In this document: piece by piece, positions 17,438-25,711 of the stretch
Layout of the letters: each line of letters begins with the position of its first letter
How positions within the stretch are numbered: position 1 is the first letter of the stretch
Assembly: GCA_031363915.1 (NCBI GenBank)
Contig: JANLVI010000039.1
Location: forward strand, 50,819 to 114,818
Origin: JANLVI01 sp031363915
GTDB lineage: Bacteria; Vulcanimicrobiota; Vulcanimicrobiia; Vulcanimicrobiales; Vulcanimicrobiaceae
DNA length: 64,000 nt
Direction: 5' to 3'
Made by a program: the position numbers and the translations under genes
The notes under the pieces: model-generated
Told to the model about the DNA's origin: nothing
The model's input: the letters and a program-made list of their open reading frames with translations, nothing else
The model's database searches: none

Positions 17438-18967
17438 ATGCAAGTTCGCATCGCCAGTGATGCGGCGGTAGCGCAAAACGCTGACGCACTCGTCGTCCCA
17501 GTCTTCTCCGATGGCAAACTCGATGGAGCAGCCGCCGAAGTCGACGTAGCGCTGGGCGGCGCGATCGCCCACATTCTCTCCAGCGGTGAGAACACGGGCA
17601 AGCCCAACGAAGTCACTCTCGTTCACGCCCACACCTCGACATACAAGCGCGCGCTCGTGATCGGTCTCGGCGACCGTGCGAAATTCAAACCGAGCGCGCT
17701 TGCGAAATTCGCGGGCACCGCGGTGCGCTTCCTCGGTAAGCGCAACGCGAAACACTTAGCTTTTGCGCTTCCGCAAGAAGCCGGCGTCCACCCGACGCAC
17801 AGCGCGTCGTTCATCGTAGAAGGCGCACTTGCCGGAACGATCGACACGACAACGTATCGCACGGAAAAAGACAAACCGATCGCGATCGAGTCGATCGTGC
17901 TCATCACGGGCTCGCACGACAAAGCGCAACTCGAAGCAGGCGCCAAGCGCGGTGAGATCATCGGCGAGGCCGTCAACGTGGCGCGCTTGATGGCCATCAC
18001 GCCGGCAAACGACATGACGCCGACGCACCTCGCAAACAAAGCCAAGGATATCGCCGCCGAATCCGGTCTCGAATTCTCGATGCTCGACGAAGAGGCGATG
18101 AAGGCCAAGGGTATGGGCTCGCTGCTCGGCGTCTCGCGCGGTTCGGACGAACCCGCAACGATGACCGTCCTCAAATACATGGGCGATCCGAGTTCGAAAG
18201 AAATCCTCGCGCTCGTCGGCAAAGGCCTGACGTTCGACAGCGGTGGTATCTCGATCAAATCGGCTGAAAACATGCACGAGATGAAGTACGACATGTGCGG
18301 CGGCGCGGGCGTCGTCGGCGCGATGGCAGCGATCGGCAAACTCAAGCCAAAAATCAACGTGATCGGCATCGTCCCCTCAAGCGAAAACTTGCCGGGGCCG
18401 CGCGCGATGAAACCGGGCGACGTCCTCACCGCGATGAACGGCAAGACGATTGAGGTCATCAACACCGATGCCGAAGGCCGTCTGATCCTGGCCGACGCCC
18501 TTTGCTACGCAGCCGAACTCGGCGCAACGCGCATCATCGATTGCGCGACTCTGACCGGCGCTTGCGTCGTCGCACTCGGCAGCGCGGCTGCGGGCACGAT
18601 GACCAATAACGATGAGTTCGTGAAGCACTTCCTGGCGACGGTCGCCGACACGGGCGAACGCTACTGGCAGCTTCCGCTCTACGATGAGTTCTCACAAACG
18701 GTCAAGAGCGAAATCGCCGACTTGCGTAACTCGACCGGCCGCATGGCGGGCAGCGAAACCGCCGGCGCCTTCTTGCGTGCGTTCGTCAAAGAAGAAACGC
18801 CATGGATCCATCTCGATATCGCCGGTACGGCGTATCTCGATTCGGAATCACCGTTCCTTGCCAAAGGGCCGACGGGCGTGCCCGTGCGCGCATTCGTGGC
18901 TTACGTGGAAGAGATCGCAAAGAACGGCATGCCGCACAGCAACGGCAAAGTCGCGGCAACCGTCTAG
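17438..18967 (+). CDS. pepA: Leucyl aminopeptidase (M17 family)
   Basis: This cytosolic zinc or manganese exopeptidase removes N-terminal amino acids. The C-terminal catalytic domain contains VGKGLTFDSGGISIK, the diagnostic NTDAEGRLILADAL and TLTGACVVALG. The N-terminal regulatory domain is present. The length, 509 residues, is normal. GGAAAGG precedes the ATG by a good spacing. A terminator follows, so the gene is probably a single unit. Confidence 0.95.
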   Translation: MQVRIASDAAVAQNADALVVPVFSDGKLDGAAAEVDVALGGAIAHILSSGENTGKPNEVTLVHAHTSTYKRALVIGLGDRAKFKPSALAKFAGTAVRFLGKRNAKHLAFALPQEAGVHPTHSASFIVEGALAGTIDTTTYRTEKDKPIAIESIVLITGSHDKAQLEAGAKRGEIIGEAVNVARLMAITPANDMTPTHLANKAKDIAAESGLEFSMLDEEAMKAKGMGSLLGVSRGSDEPATMTVLKYMGDPSSKEILALVGKGLTFDSGGISIKSAENMHEMKYDMCGGAGVVGAMAAIGKLKPKINVIGIVPSSENLPGPRAMKPGDVLTAMNGKTIEVINTDAEGRLILADALCYAAELGATRIIDCATLTGACVVALGSAAAGTMTNNDEFVKHFLATVADTGERYWQLPLYDEFSQTVKSEIADLRNSTGRMAGSETAGAFLRAFVKEETPWIHLDIAGTAYLDSESPFLAKGPTGVPVRAFVAYVEEIAKNGMPHSNGKVAATV

Positions 18968-18990
18968 CCGCCGCGTCTCCGGCCGATCCG

Positions 18991-19022
18991 AAAACGAGGA
19001 CCGTTCGGGTTCTCGTTTTTTT
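18991..19022 (+). terminator. Rho-independent terminator of pepA
   Basis: AAAACGAG(G)ACC and GGGTTCTCGTTTT form a stem around GTTC and run into a tract of seven T residues, 23 bases after the pepA stop. Confidence 0.75.
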
Positions 19023-19221
19023 GTGAGCGGCAGATAGCGGTCGGATAACAATTTGGCGAAAATTGCGCGGAAAACATGGCAGATCGGTGCGGGTGATCCC
19101 CTCGCTCCGATCTGGAACTACTGCAGGCGAACGCGAATCATCTCTCCAGGTGCTGCCGGGGAAATCTGAGCGCATCGGGGATCGCACTCTACACCGCACT
19201 CACCGGTCACACGACGGCAAG

Positions 19222-19261
19222 CGCCCAGCGGGCACCATAATAAATGCGGCCCTGGGCGTTT
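19222..19261. other. Imperfect stem-loop in a 520-bp region without a firm gene
   Basis: CGCCCA/TGGGCG and GGGC/GCCC form a bulged ten-pair stem with an A/T-rich loop. The surrounding stretch 19023-19544 contains no recognisable protein. It holds this element, one doubtful small reading frame and a second structured element. Confidence 0.4.
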
Positions 19262-19274
19262 ACCATCGGGTTCG

Positions 19275-19403
19275 ATGCGGAACGCGTACTTTATGAACCC
19301 AGAAGAACCCGTCATCGACGACCCCGACGCTCCACAGCAGAATCCAATTGACGATGTCGACGATCCGCAAGCGCCGGTGTTACCGACCTCTTACCAGCTC
19401 TAG
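19275..19403 (+). CDS. Possible 42-residue acidic peptide with DDPxAP repeats
   Basis: An ATG at 19275 (or 19293) opens a short frame encoding EEPVIDDPDAP and then IDDVDDPQAP, an acidic and proline-rich pair of near-repeats, ending at TAG. No clear ribosome-binding site precedes either ATG. The internal repeat of the peptide is the only argument for coding. I do not recognise it. Confidence 0.25.
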   Translation: MRNAYFMNPEEPVIDDPDAPQQNPIDDVDDPQAPVLPTSYQL

Positions 19404-19484
19404 CAGACCGACTAGCGCTCTTCCTAAGGCGGACGGCGAGGCACGGCCCACTAAAAATAACACTGCGTTGCAAGAACGTAATCG

Positions 19485-19541
19485 TCTGGCGGCCTCGAAG
19501 CCAGTTGCCGACATACTCTTCAATCGGCGACATCCGCCAGA
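19485..19541 (-). other. Double stem-loop directly after the 65-residue gene
   Basis: TCTGGCGG (19485-19492) pairs with CCGCCAGA (19534-19541). Inside it, GTTGCCGA (19504-19511) pairs with TCGGCGAC (19524-19531) apart from one mismatch. On the minus strand this begins a few bases after the stop at 19545 and probably protects or ends that transcript. No T-tract follows. Confidence 0.5.
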
Positions 19542-19544
19542 GGG

Positions 19545-19742
19545 TTACCCGTCTTCGTTTTTGCGGCGGCGGAACTCGTTGTCTTTGGTGGCCTCATCGG
19601 CGTAGTTCGTCGTCTCGACGTTCTTGCGCGCGACGTCGAGCAGCGGGCTATTTTCCAAATCACCGATCGTGTCGGGATTCAGATACAGACCGCGGTTGAT
19701 TTCGTTTGGGACGCTCGGACTGTTCGGTTTCTTCTCAGGCAT
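19545..19742 (-). CDS. Small hydrophilic hypothetical protein
   Basis: This 65-residue protein starts MPEKKPNSPSVPNEINRG and ends in a charged DNEFRRRKNEDG. It has no hydrophobic segment. GGAGG lies six bases before the ATG at 19742, a strong signal that the gene is translated. I do not recognise the family. It is divergent from the hydratase-like operon, leaving about 96 bases for both promoters. Confidence 0.6.
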   Translation of the reverse strand: MPEKKPNSPSVPNEINRGLYLNPDTIGDLENSPLLDVARKNVETTNYADEATKDNEFRRRKNEDG

Positions 19743-19838
19743 AGAACCTCCACGAAGGAACGTACCCACCAAAAACCATTTTTAAAGCAAATCGCTTCGC
19801 GGCGGGAGAGAAGTGCCTGGCGGCGTAGCGTTCCGAAG

Positions 19839-20165
19839 ATGATCGAACGCGGAATTCACGACGTCGGCGGGCTCAACGAGGGCCGGATCGACCGCACGGA
19901 ACACGACCGGGCATTTTGGGAGCAGCGCGTCGATGCACTCATGATGTTGCTGTCCAATCCCAAGCGCCCCGGCGGCCGCCTCATGACGGTCGACGAACTG
20001 CGGCGCGGGGTCGAGTCGCTCGGCCGCGAGGCTTACGATTCGCTCGGCTATTACGAGCGTTGGATCAGTTCGATCACGCAAAACATGCTCGAAAAAGGCA
20101 TCGTGACGGTCGATGAACTCGGCGAAAAGCTCGCTGAGATCGAAGAGCGCGAGCGTCACGCGTGA
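19839..20165 (+). CDS. Nitrile hydratase beta-subunit N-terminal-half homologue (split beta)
   Basis: The 108-residue protein matches only the N-terminal half of nitrile hydratase beta subunits: HDVGGLN near the start, WEQRVDALMM, then YYERWISSITQNMLEKGIVT. In ordinary nitrile hydratase the beta subunit is one chain of about 220 residues. In thiocyanate hydrolase and toyocamycin nitrile hydratase it is split in two. The gene overlaps the next by four bases (GTGA), so the halves are translated together. No strong RBS is seen before ATG 19839. A P14K-type accessory role is a less likely alternative. Confidence 0.75.
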   Translation: MIERGIHDVGGLNEGRIDRTEHDRAFWEQRVDALMMLLSNPKRPGGRLMTVDELRRGVESLGREAYDSLGYYERWISSITQNMLEKGIVTVDELGEKLAEIEERERHA

Positions 20166-20434
20166 GCGAATTCGAACCCGGCAGCCGCGTACGCGTGCGG
20201 GGGATGTATCCGCCCGGACATCTCCGCGTCCCCCGCTACGCGCGCGGCAAAACCGGCACGATCGAACGCGTCTGCGGACGCTTCGAAAACCCCGAACGCC
20301 TGGCGTACGGGAAGTCGGGCGATCTGCGCACGCTCTATCGCGTGCGCTTCTCGCACAGCGATCTCTTCGATTCCGCGCACGACGGCGATACGATCGACAT
20401 CGAAATCTACGACCACTGGCTTGAACTCCTATGA
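20162..20434 (+). CDS. Nitrile hydratase beta-subunit C-terminal-half homologue (split beta)
   Basis: The 90-residue protein matches the SH3-like C-terminal half of nitrile hydratase beta: FEPGSRVRVRGMYPPGHLR, VPRYARGKTGTIE and a final YRVRF..., IEIYDHWLE. It starts at GTG inside the stop of the preceding gene and ends in ATGA shared with the alpha-subunit start. The three products should assemble as one complex with the metal in the alpha-like subunit. Confidence 0.8.
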   Translation: MSEFEPGSRVRVRGMYPPGHLRVPRYARGKTGTIERVCGRFENPERLAYGKSGDLRTLYRVRFSHSDLFDSAHDGDTIDIEIYDHWLELL

Positions 20435-21045
20435 GTGACGGACACGCGCATCCGCACGACCACGACGAGCACCCGACCACCTATCACGAGCGCCTCTCGT
20501 TCGCGCTCTTCGAATTGCTGGTGGACAAAGGCATCGTCAGCGCAGCCGACGTGCAGACAGAGATCTCCGCGATGGAAGGCCGCACGCCCGAACGCGCCGC
20601 ACAACTCGTCGCGCACGCTTGGTGCGATCATGCATTCAAAGCACGTCTGCTCGCTGACGGCAGTGTGGCGATGCGCGAATTTGGCATCGACCCGGGCGTG
20701 ATGCACCTTGTCGTCGTCGAAGACACGCCCGAGGTCCACAACGTCATCGTTTGCACGCTCTGCTCGTGCTACCCGCGCATGCTCCTGGGCGTCCCGCCGG
20801 GTTGGTACAAAAGCCGCGCCTACCGCGCCCGCGTCGTTCGCGAACCGCGGGCGGTACTCGCAGAATTCGGATTACACGTTGCGGATAAGGTGACGGTACG
20901 CGTGCACGACAGTACGGCCGACATGCGTTACATGGTTTTACCGCTGCGGCCGTCGGGCACGGTGGGTTGGACTGAAAAACAGCTCGCCGCACTCGTCACA
21001 CGCGATGCAATGATTGGCACCGGGATGGCTCGCTCGTTCGGATGA
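20431..21045 (+). CDS. Cobalt-type nitrile hydratase alpha / thiocyanate hydrolase gamma-like subunit
   Basis: The 204-residue protein carries the metal-claw motif VCTLCSC. Threonine after the first cysteine marks the low-spin Co(III) class rather than the Fe class, in which this position is Ser. The two flanking cysteines are normally oxidised to sulfinic and sulfenic acid. WYKSRAYRARVVREPR is also typical. A histidine-rich N-terminus (HAHPHDHDEH) might assist metal loading. Possible activities are hydration of nitriles or of thiocyanate; the sequence alone cannot decide. No metallochaperone or activator gene is adjacent, which is unusual. Confidence 0.85.
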   Translation: MSDGHAHPHDHDEHPTTYHERLSFALFELLVDKGIVSAADVQTEISAMEGRTPERAAQLVAHAWCDHAFKARLLADGSVAMREFGIDPGVMHLVVVEDTPEVHNVIVCTLCSCYPRMLLGVPPGWYKSRAYRARVVREPRAVLAEFGLHVADKVTVRVHDSTADMRYMVLPLRPSGTVGWTEKQLAALVTRDAMIGTGMARSFG

Positions 21046-21068
21046 CCCCTCCGCGTGGGAATGGTTTT

Positions 21069-21977
21069 CTAGCGAGGAACCTTCGGAACGCGCAAACGAA
21101 ACGACGTCCCCAATATCTTAGTTGAGTAAAGCAAGCTTCGTTTACCGGACTTACCTGCCGAAAACGTGCGGAGAAATTCCCGGACGGCGACCGATGCGGG
21201 CGGCTCCGCAAAATTTAAATCGTTGTGGTGAGCGCCGGGCACCATTACAAAGCGCTTCCGCGTGGCTGGCGAGGCGTCTAAGACCTCTCGACCTTGTCCG
21301 AGCGGAACGACGTCGTCGAGCTCTCCTTGAATAATGAGCAGCGGGGCAGCCACGGTGTGAATCGCAGCAGCATTATCGAACAGTTGTTTAACGGCCGGTT
21401 CCGCTTCGAGCTTCACAAAGCCGCGGACCGACTGGGGAATATAGCGTTCCGAAACCCATTTCGTCATCTCTTGTGAACTCGCAGGAGGGGCTTGTAAAAT
21501 CAATCCTGCAGTCTTCCGCTCCGCCGCAACATGGATTGCAACTCCCGCTCCGATCGACCAGCCGTATGAGAAGATCGGCGTCGCGGTACTCGGTATTACG
21601 TGAGAACGGGTGAAGTCGAATTCCTGTAAGGCTGTCGACTGTAACGCCGCAATATTCACGGAGCCGCCGCTAAATCCATATCCGGGATAATCAAAGCAGA
21701 TGGCATTTATGTGAAACGTGTCCCGCAACCACGAGAGCCGATACTCTTCGTGAGACATATCGTCGTTGTTTCCATAGAAGAACAAAACGTATGGAGCGCC
21801 GCGCCGGTCAGTCTTGTAGAGCCACCCTCGCAGTTGGATGCCGTCTCTGGTCTGAACCGTCAACGTTTCTCGTCGTGGGGCTTCCGCACTCCATGTCTTT
21901 AACACGGGAGGATTGGGTGGCCGAAGCACATCTCTCGCATGTATTAAATAGCTAAAAGCTAACAGAAACGCCAGCAT
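21069..21977 (-). CDS. Membrane-anchored or secreted alpha/beta hydrolase
   Basis: The N-terminal MLAFLLAFSYLIHA is an anchor or signal. The fold is a serine hydrolase with YVLFFYGNNDD (oxyanion strand), the nucleophile elbow GWSIGAG, the aspartate in IIQGELDDVVPL and the histidine in VPGAHHNDL. It resembles ABHD13/YfhR-type hydrolases with unknown substrate. AAGGA precedes ATG 21977. The gene looks richer in A/T than its neighbours, which may mean transfer. It converges on the hydratase operon with a 23-bp gap. Confidence 0.82.
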   Translation of the reverse strand: MLAFLLAFSYLIHARDVLRPPNPPVLKTWSAEAPRRETLTVQTRDGIQLRGWLYKTDRRGAPYVLFFYGNNDDMSHEEYRLSWLRDTFHINAICFDYPGYGFSGGSVNIAALQSTALQEFDFTRSHVIPSTATPIFSYGWSIGAGVAIHVAAERKTAGLILQAPPASSQEMTKWVSERYIPQSVRGFVKLEAEPAVKQLFDNAAAIHTVAAPLLIIQGELDDVVPLGQGREVLDASPATRKRFVMVPGAHHNDLNFAEPPASVAVREFLRTFSAGKSGKRSLLYSTKILGTSFRLRVPKVPR

Positions 21978-21987
21978 TCATTTCCTT

Positions 21988-22006
21988 GACTTGCGTTAAG
22001 CAAGTC
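21988..22006 (-). promoter_or_regulatory. Inverted repeat upstream of alpha/beta hydrolase RBS
   Basis: GACTTGC and GCAAGTC are separated by five bases and lie just before the AAGGA of the hydrolase gene. It could be a repressor site or a leader hairpin. The rest of the spacer to 22220 shows nothing I can name. Confidence 0.35.
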
Positions 22007-22220
22007 CAGTGGCCGAGACGGCCTTGAACGGGATGGCAGGTCAGTTGAGGCCCAACCGTTCAGTCCACGCACGAGGAGCGCCTTCGTGCGGACGTCGCTG
22101 CGCATCTCAGATGCTTGGTAGGCGTTCGTTGCCGCTTTCTAACGCGATAGTTTGATTCCGTAGAGCAACGAGCAGACGCACTGTGCAAGCCGGAAGCAAA
22201 GGTGAGGTACGGTTACCGGT

Positions 22221-23654
22221 TTAGGCCGAACGGCGCCCCGGGGTTGCGCCGGCCATCGCCGGTTCTGCGGGGTAGCGGCCGGTGAGACAGCCCAGGCAAA
22301 AATCGCCGTTTTCGCGGCCGGTAGCGGAGACGAGGCCATCGAGGGAGAGATAACCGAGCGAATCCGCGCCGACTTTCTCGCAAATCTGCTCGACCGTCAG
22401 ATTGTGCGCGATCAGTTCTTCGTACGTTGCCATGTCGACCCCGAGGTAGCACGGATGTACGATCGGCGGCGAGGTAATGCGTAGATGCACTTCGCGCGCA
22501 CCGGCTTCACGCAACAGGCTCACGATGCGCGGTGTGGTGGTCCCACGTACGATCGAATCGTCGACGACGACGACACGCTGGCCGCGCAGATTTTCCACGA
22601 TCGGATTAAATTTGAGTTGCACGCCTTGGCTGCGCATCTGCTGGTTCGGGCTGATGAAAGTGCGCCCGATATACCGGTTCTTGATCAGACCTTCGACGTA
22701 CGGCAACCCGCTCTCGGCTGCATAACCGATACCACCCGGAATCGCGCTGTCGGGGACCGCCATCACGACATCGGCGTCGACGGGATGCTCGCGCGCGAGC
22801 GCTTTGCCCATCTGGTAGCGCGCCATGTAGATCGAGCGCCCCGAGAGCACCGAGTCCGGCCGCGCAAAATAGATATATTCGAACATACAGAGCGCCGGCG
22901 GCTTCACGACTTCCGTACGCTCCGTGCGTAGGCCGTTCTTGTCGATGACGACGATTTCGCCGGCTTCGATTTCGCGCAGATACGTCGCACCGACGGTTGC
23001 GAGCGCGCACGATTCGGAGGCGACCATGTAGCCGTCATCTCCGTACGTGCCGATGCAGAGCGGTCGCACGCCCCACGGATCGCGGAATGCGTAAATCGTA
23101 TCTTTAGTTCCGATCACGACCGAGTACGCGCCCTCGGCGATACGCATCGCTGCTTTGATGCGATCGACCATCGTCTCGCCTTCGGCGAGGGCGATCGTTT
23201 TCGAGAGAATCTCCGAATCCGAAGTCGCTTCTAAGTGAATGTCCGGCGGGAGACGTTTGAGCAGTTCTTCGCTGTTGGTGAGGTTGCCGTTGTGCGCGTA
23301 GGCAAACTGTCCGATGTCGGTCTCTTCGATGAACGGCTGCGCGTTGCACATGATCGAGGAGCCGCTCGTCGAGTAGCGCGTGTGGCCGACCGAGATAAAG
23401 CCATGCATCGTGCCAAGGATATCTTCATCGAAAATGCCGCCGATGAGGCCCATGTCGCGATGGCTCGAAATCCGCTCGCCGTCGGAGACCGCGATTCCGG
23501 CGCTCTCCTGGCCGCGGTGTTGAAGCGCATATAGGCCAAAGAACGCTAGCCGCGCCGCGTCCGCTCCAGGTGCGAAGACGCCCGTAACTCCGCATTCTTC
23601 GTGGAGGGAGTCGCCAGTGGGCATGGGGGCTTCAGAATCGTACGACCTCGCCAT
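22221..23654 (-). CDS. purF: Amidophosphoribosyltransferase
   Basis: PurF makes phosphoribosylamine from PRPP and glutamine, the first committed purine step. A short propeptide precedes the catalytic cysteine in EECGVTG. Glutaminase residues (GHTRYSTSG, AHNGNLTN) and the PRPP loop VVVVDDSIVRGTT are present. Cysteines in PPALCMFEYIYF, HPCYLG and DFCLGCLTG suggest the 4Fe-4S-containing Bacillus-type enzyme. The length, 477 residues, is normal. It is followed leftward by the spacer before the hydrolase gene and appears to be a single unit. Confidence 0.95.
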   Translation of the reverse strand: MARSYDSEAPMPTGDSLHEECGVTGVFAPGADAARLAFFGLYALQHRGQESAGIAVSDGERISSHRDMGLIGGIFDEDILGTMHGFISVGHTRYSTSGSSIMCNAQPFIEETDIGQFAYAHNGNLTNSEELLKRLPPDIHLEATSDSEILSKTIALAEGETMVDRIKAAMRIAEGAYSVVIGTKDTIYAFRDPWGVRPLCIGTYGDDGYMVASESCALATVGATYLREIEAGEIVVIDKNGLRTERTEVVKPPALCMFEYIYFARPDSVLSGRSIYMARYQMGKALAREHPVDADVVMAVPDSAIPGGIGYAAESGLPYVEGLIKNRYIGRTFISPNQQMRSQGVQLKFNPIVENLRGQRVVVVDDSIVRGTTTPRIVSLLREAGAREVHLRITSPPIVHPCYLGVDMATYEELIAHNLTVEQICEKVGADSLGYLSLDGLVSATGRENGDFCLGCLTGRYPAEPAMAGATPGRRSA

Positions 23655-23705
23655 AGTGTAATCTTCAAGAGGCAGGGCGGTGCGTCCCGGTTTCGCACCC
23701 CCCGT

Positions 23706-24368
23706 TTAGCGATCGCGCGAGCGGCCGCCGAAAATCGAGAGCAAAGCGATGAAAATGTTGATCGCGTCCAGGTAAATCGAGACGGCAAGGTCGACGGCGT
23801 TTCCGCCGTAACCCGCGCCGGCAGCGCCGCGGATGCGCGCAAAGTCGACTAACGTCAGGAGCGAAAAAACTCCGAGCGTCAGCCACGCGTAGATACCCGG
23901 ATGCAAGAAATGTGTGAACGCCGAGATTAGCCCGACCACGAGCAGCGCGATGAGTGCCCCAAAGGCGATCCCGGAGAGCCGGCGCCAATCGAAACTGAAG
24001 GCGTAGGCGATCGCGCCTAAGATGAGCATACCCAAGCCCGTCGTGGTCGCGGCATCGACGACGATACCGGAACCGTACAGACCCGTGTAGCGCGAGATCA
24101 TCGGCGCGATGCCGATGCCTTCGAGAAACGTGAACGCGTAAAACAACAGCAGCTGGACTTGCGGATTGCCGCGCGCGCCCGACATCGCAAAGAGCAGCGC
24201 GAGGCCGCCAAGGGAGCCCACGATGCCCATAATCGGCGGCACATTTTTGAAGATGTACGCAGCGCATGCGGTGATCAGGAAACCGATCGCCGTGATGCCG
24301 AGCACCTGCGCGAGGAGAGAGGGGGCCGCGGCGACGCGGGTACGGTCGGAAGGAGGGCGTTGATACAT
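23706..24368 (-). CDS. Bax inhibitor-1 (YccA/YbhL) family membrane protein
   Basis: The 220-residue protein has seven hydrophobic segments and ends with the typical helix SIYLDAINIFIALLSIFGG after VDFARIR. Members are putative pH-sensitive calcium leak channels or FtsH-protease modulators in bacteria. A GTG three codons upstream is an alternative start. It lies between purF and purD but has no evident purine role. Confidence 0.85.
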   Translation of the reverse strand: MYQRPPSDRTRVAAAPSLLAQVLGITAIGFLITACAAYIFKNVPPIMGIVGSLGGLALLFAMSGARGNPQVQLLLFYAFTFLEGIGIAPMISRYTGLYGSGIVVDAATTTGLGMLILGAIAYAFSFDWRRLSGIAFGALIALLVVGLISAFTHFLHPGIYAWLTLGVFSLLTLVDFARIRGAAGAGYGGNAVDLAVSIYLDAINIFIALLSIFGGRSRDR

Positions 24369-24424
24369 GGCACTCACTTCTACCCGTGCTCCGGGCTGCA
24401 GGTTTCGCGCTTGGGCGGGAAGTG

Positions 24425-25711
24425 TTAGGCGGGCGCGGGGATGTCGAGCAGCGCGATATCCGAGCGATACGCGAGCTTTACGCCCAGCGGGAACTGGCGT
24501 TTGAGTTCTTCGATTGCCGCATACGCCCGCTCGCGGGCGATCCTGTGATCGGGGCCGCGACCGCAGACCGTGAGCACCCGGCCGCCGGATGCATCGACCG
24601 TATCGTCCGTGCGCTTGGAGCCGCCCCAGAAGGCAACCGAGCCGTTGGAGAGCGTGAAGTTCGCGGGCATCCCGCCGACGGGCGAACTCGCGCGCGGATA
24701 GTCGACCGACGCGAGCGTCACGCCGACGCAGACATCGCTTGCAAACTGCGCCGCATCGATTTCGATCGCCCCGTCCGCCGCGGATTTGAGCAAACGCGCA
24801 AAGTCGCCGCCGATACGCGGCATGAGCACTTGCGTTTCGGGGTCGCCGAAGCGCGCGTTGAATTCGATCACGGAGGGGCCGTTTGCCGTCCACATTAGGC
24901 CGCAGTACAGAATTCCGATGTACGTTTCGCCTTCGGCAAGCAAACCGCGCAGGGCCGGGGCGATCACGCGCTCGCGCACGATGTCGAGGTAGTCGGGCGG
25001 GAATCCGACGGGCGGCGAGTACGCGCCCATGCCGCCCGTGTTCGGCCCGGTATCACCGTCCCCGGCTCGCTTGTAGTCGCACGCCGCGGCAAGCGGAATC
25101 ATCGCGCGGCCATCCGCGATCGCGAACACGCTGATCTCGCGGCCGATGAGTTTCTCTTCGAGCAGTACGTCGACGCCGCCGCCGGGGACGCGTTTATTTT
25201 CGTACCAGTCACGCAAAACGATGCGCGCCGATGCGACGTCGTCGGTGACGACCACGCCTTTGCCCGCCGCGAGCCCGTCCGCTTTGACGACGACGCCCCC
25301 GCGCCAATCGTCAAGCACTTTGAGCGCCTGATCGAGCGAATGCACCGCACGCCCGCGCGCGGTCGGAATGCCATGGCGTTCCATGAATCGCTTCGCAAAA
25401 ATCTTGCTGGATTCAAGCCGCCCACCCGAACGATTCGGACCGAAGACGGCGAAACCAGCCTCGCGCAATTTGTCGCCGACTCCCGCGGCGATCGCCGTTT
25501 CCGGACCGAGCACGACGAGGTCGATCTTCTCGGCTTTCGCGCGATCGACGATCTTGCGGCTATCGGTTGCGGCGATCGCCCAGTTCTCACCGCGCGCTGC
25601 CGTACCGGCGTTACCGGGCGTCGAGAAAATCGCGTCGCACGATTCGGATTGCGCGAGACGCCACACGAGCGCGTCTTCGCGCGCGCCATTGCCGACGACG
25701 AGGATTCTCAT
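24425..25711 (-). CDS. purD: Phosphoribosylamine-glycine ligase (GAR synthetase)
   Basis: PurD joins glycine to phosphoribosylamine with ATP. The N-terminus MRILVVGNGAREDALVW, the ATP-grasp segment VVVKADGLAAGKGVVV, TGPNTGGMGAYSP and EFNARFGDPETQ are all diagnostic. The ATG overlaps the guaA stop as ATGA, so guaA and purD are translationally coupled. It has 428 residues and no odd features. Confidence 0.95.
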   Translation of the reverse strand: MRILVVGNGAREDALVWRLAQSESCDAIFSTPGNAGTAARGENWAIAATDSRKIVDRAKAEKIDLVVLGPETAIAAGVGDKLREAGFAVFGPNRSGGRLESSKIFAKRFMERHGIPTARGRAVHSLDQALKVLDDWRGGVVVKADGLAAGKGVVVTDDVASARIVLRDWYENKRVPGGGVDVLLEEKLIGREISVFAIADGRAMIPLAAACDYKRAGDGDTGPNTGGMGAYSPPVGFPPDYLDIVRERVIAPALRGLLAEGETYIGILYCGLMWTANGPSVIEFNARFGDPETQVLMPRIGGDFARLLKSAADGAIEIDAAQFASDVCVGVTLASVDYPRASSPVGGMPANFTLSNGSVAFWGGSKRTDDTVDASGGRVLTVCGRGPDHRIARERAYAAIEELKRQFPLGVKLAYRSDIALLDIPAPA

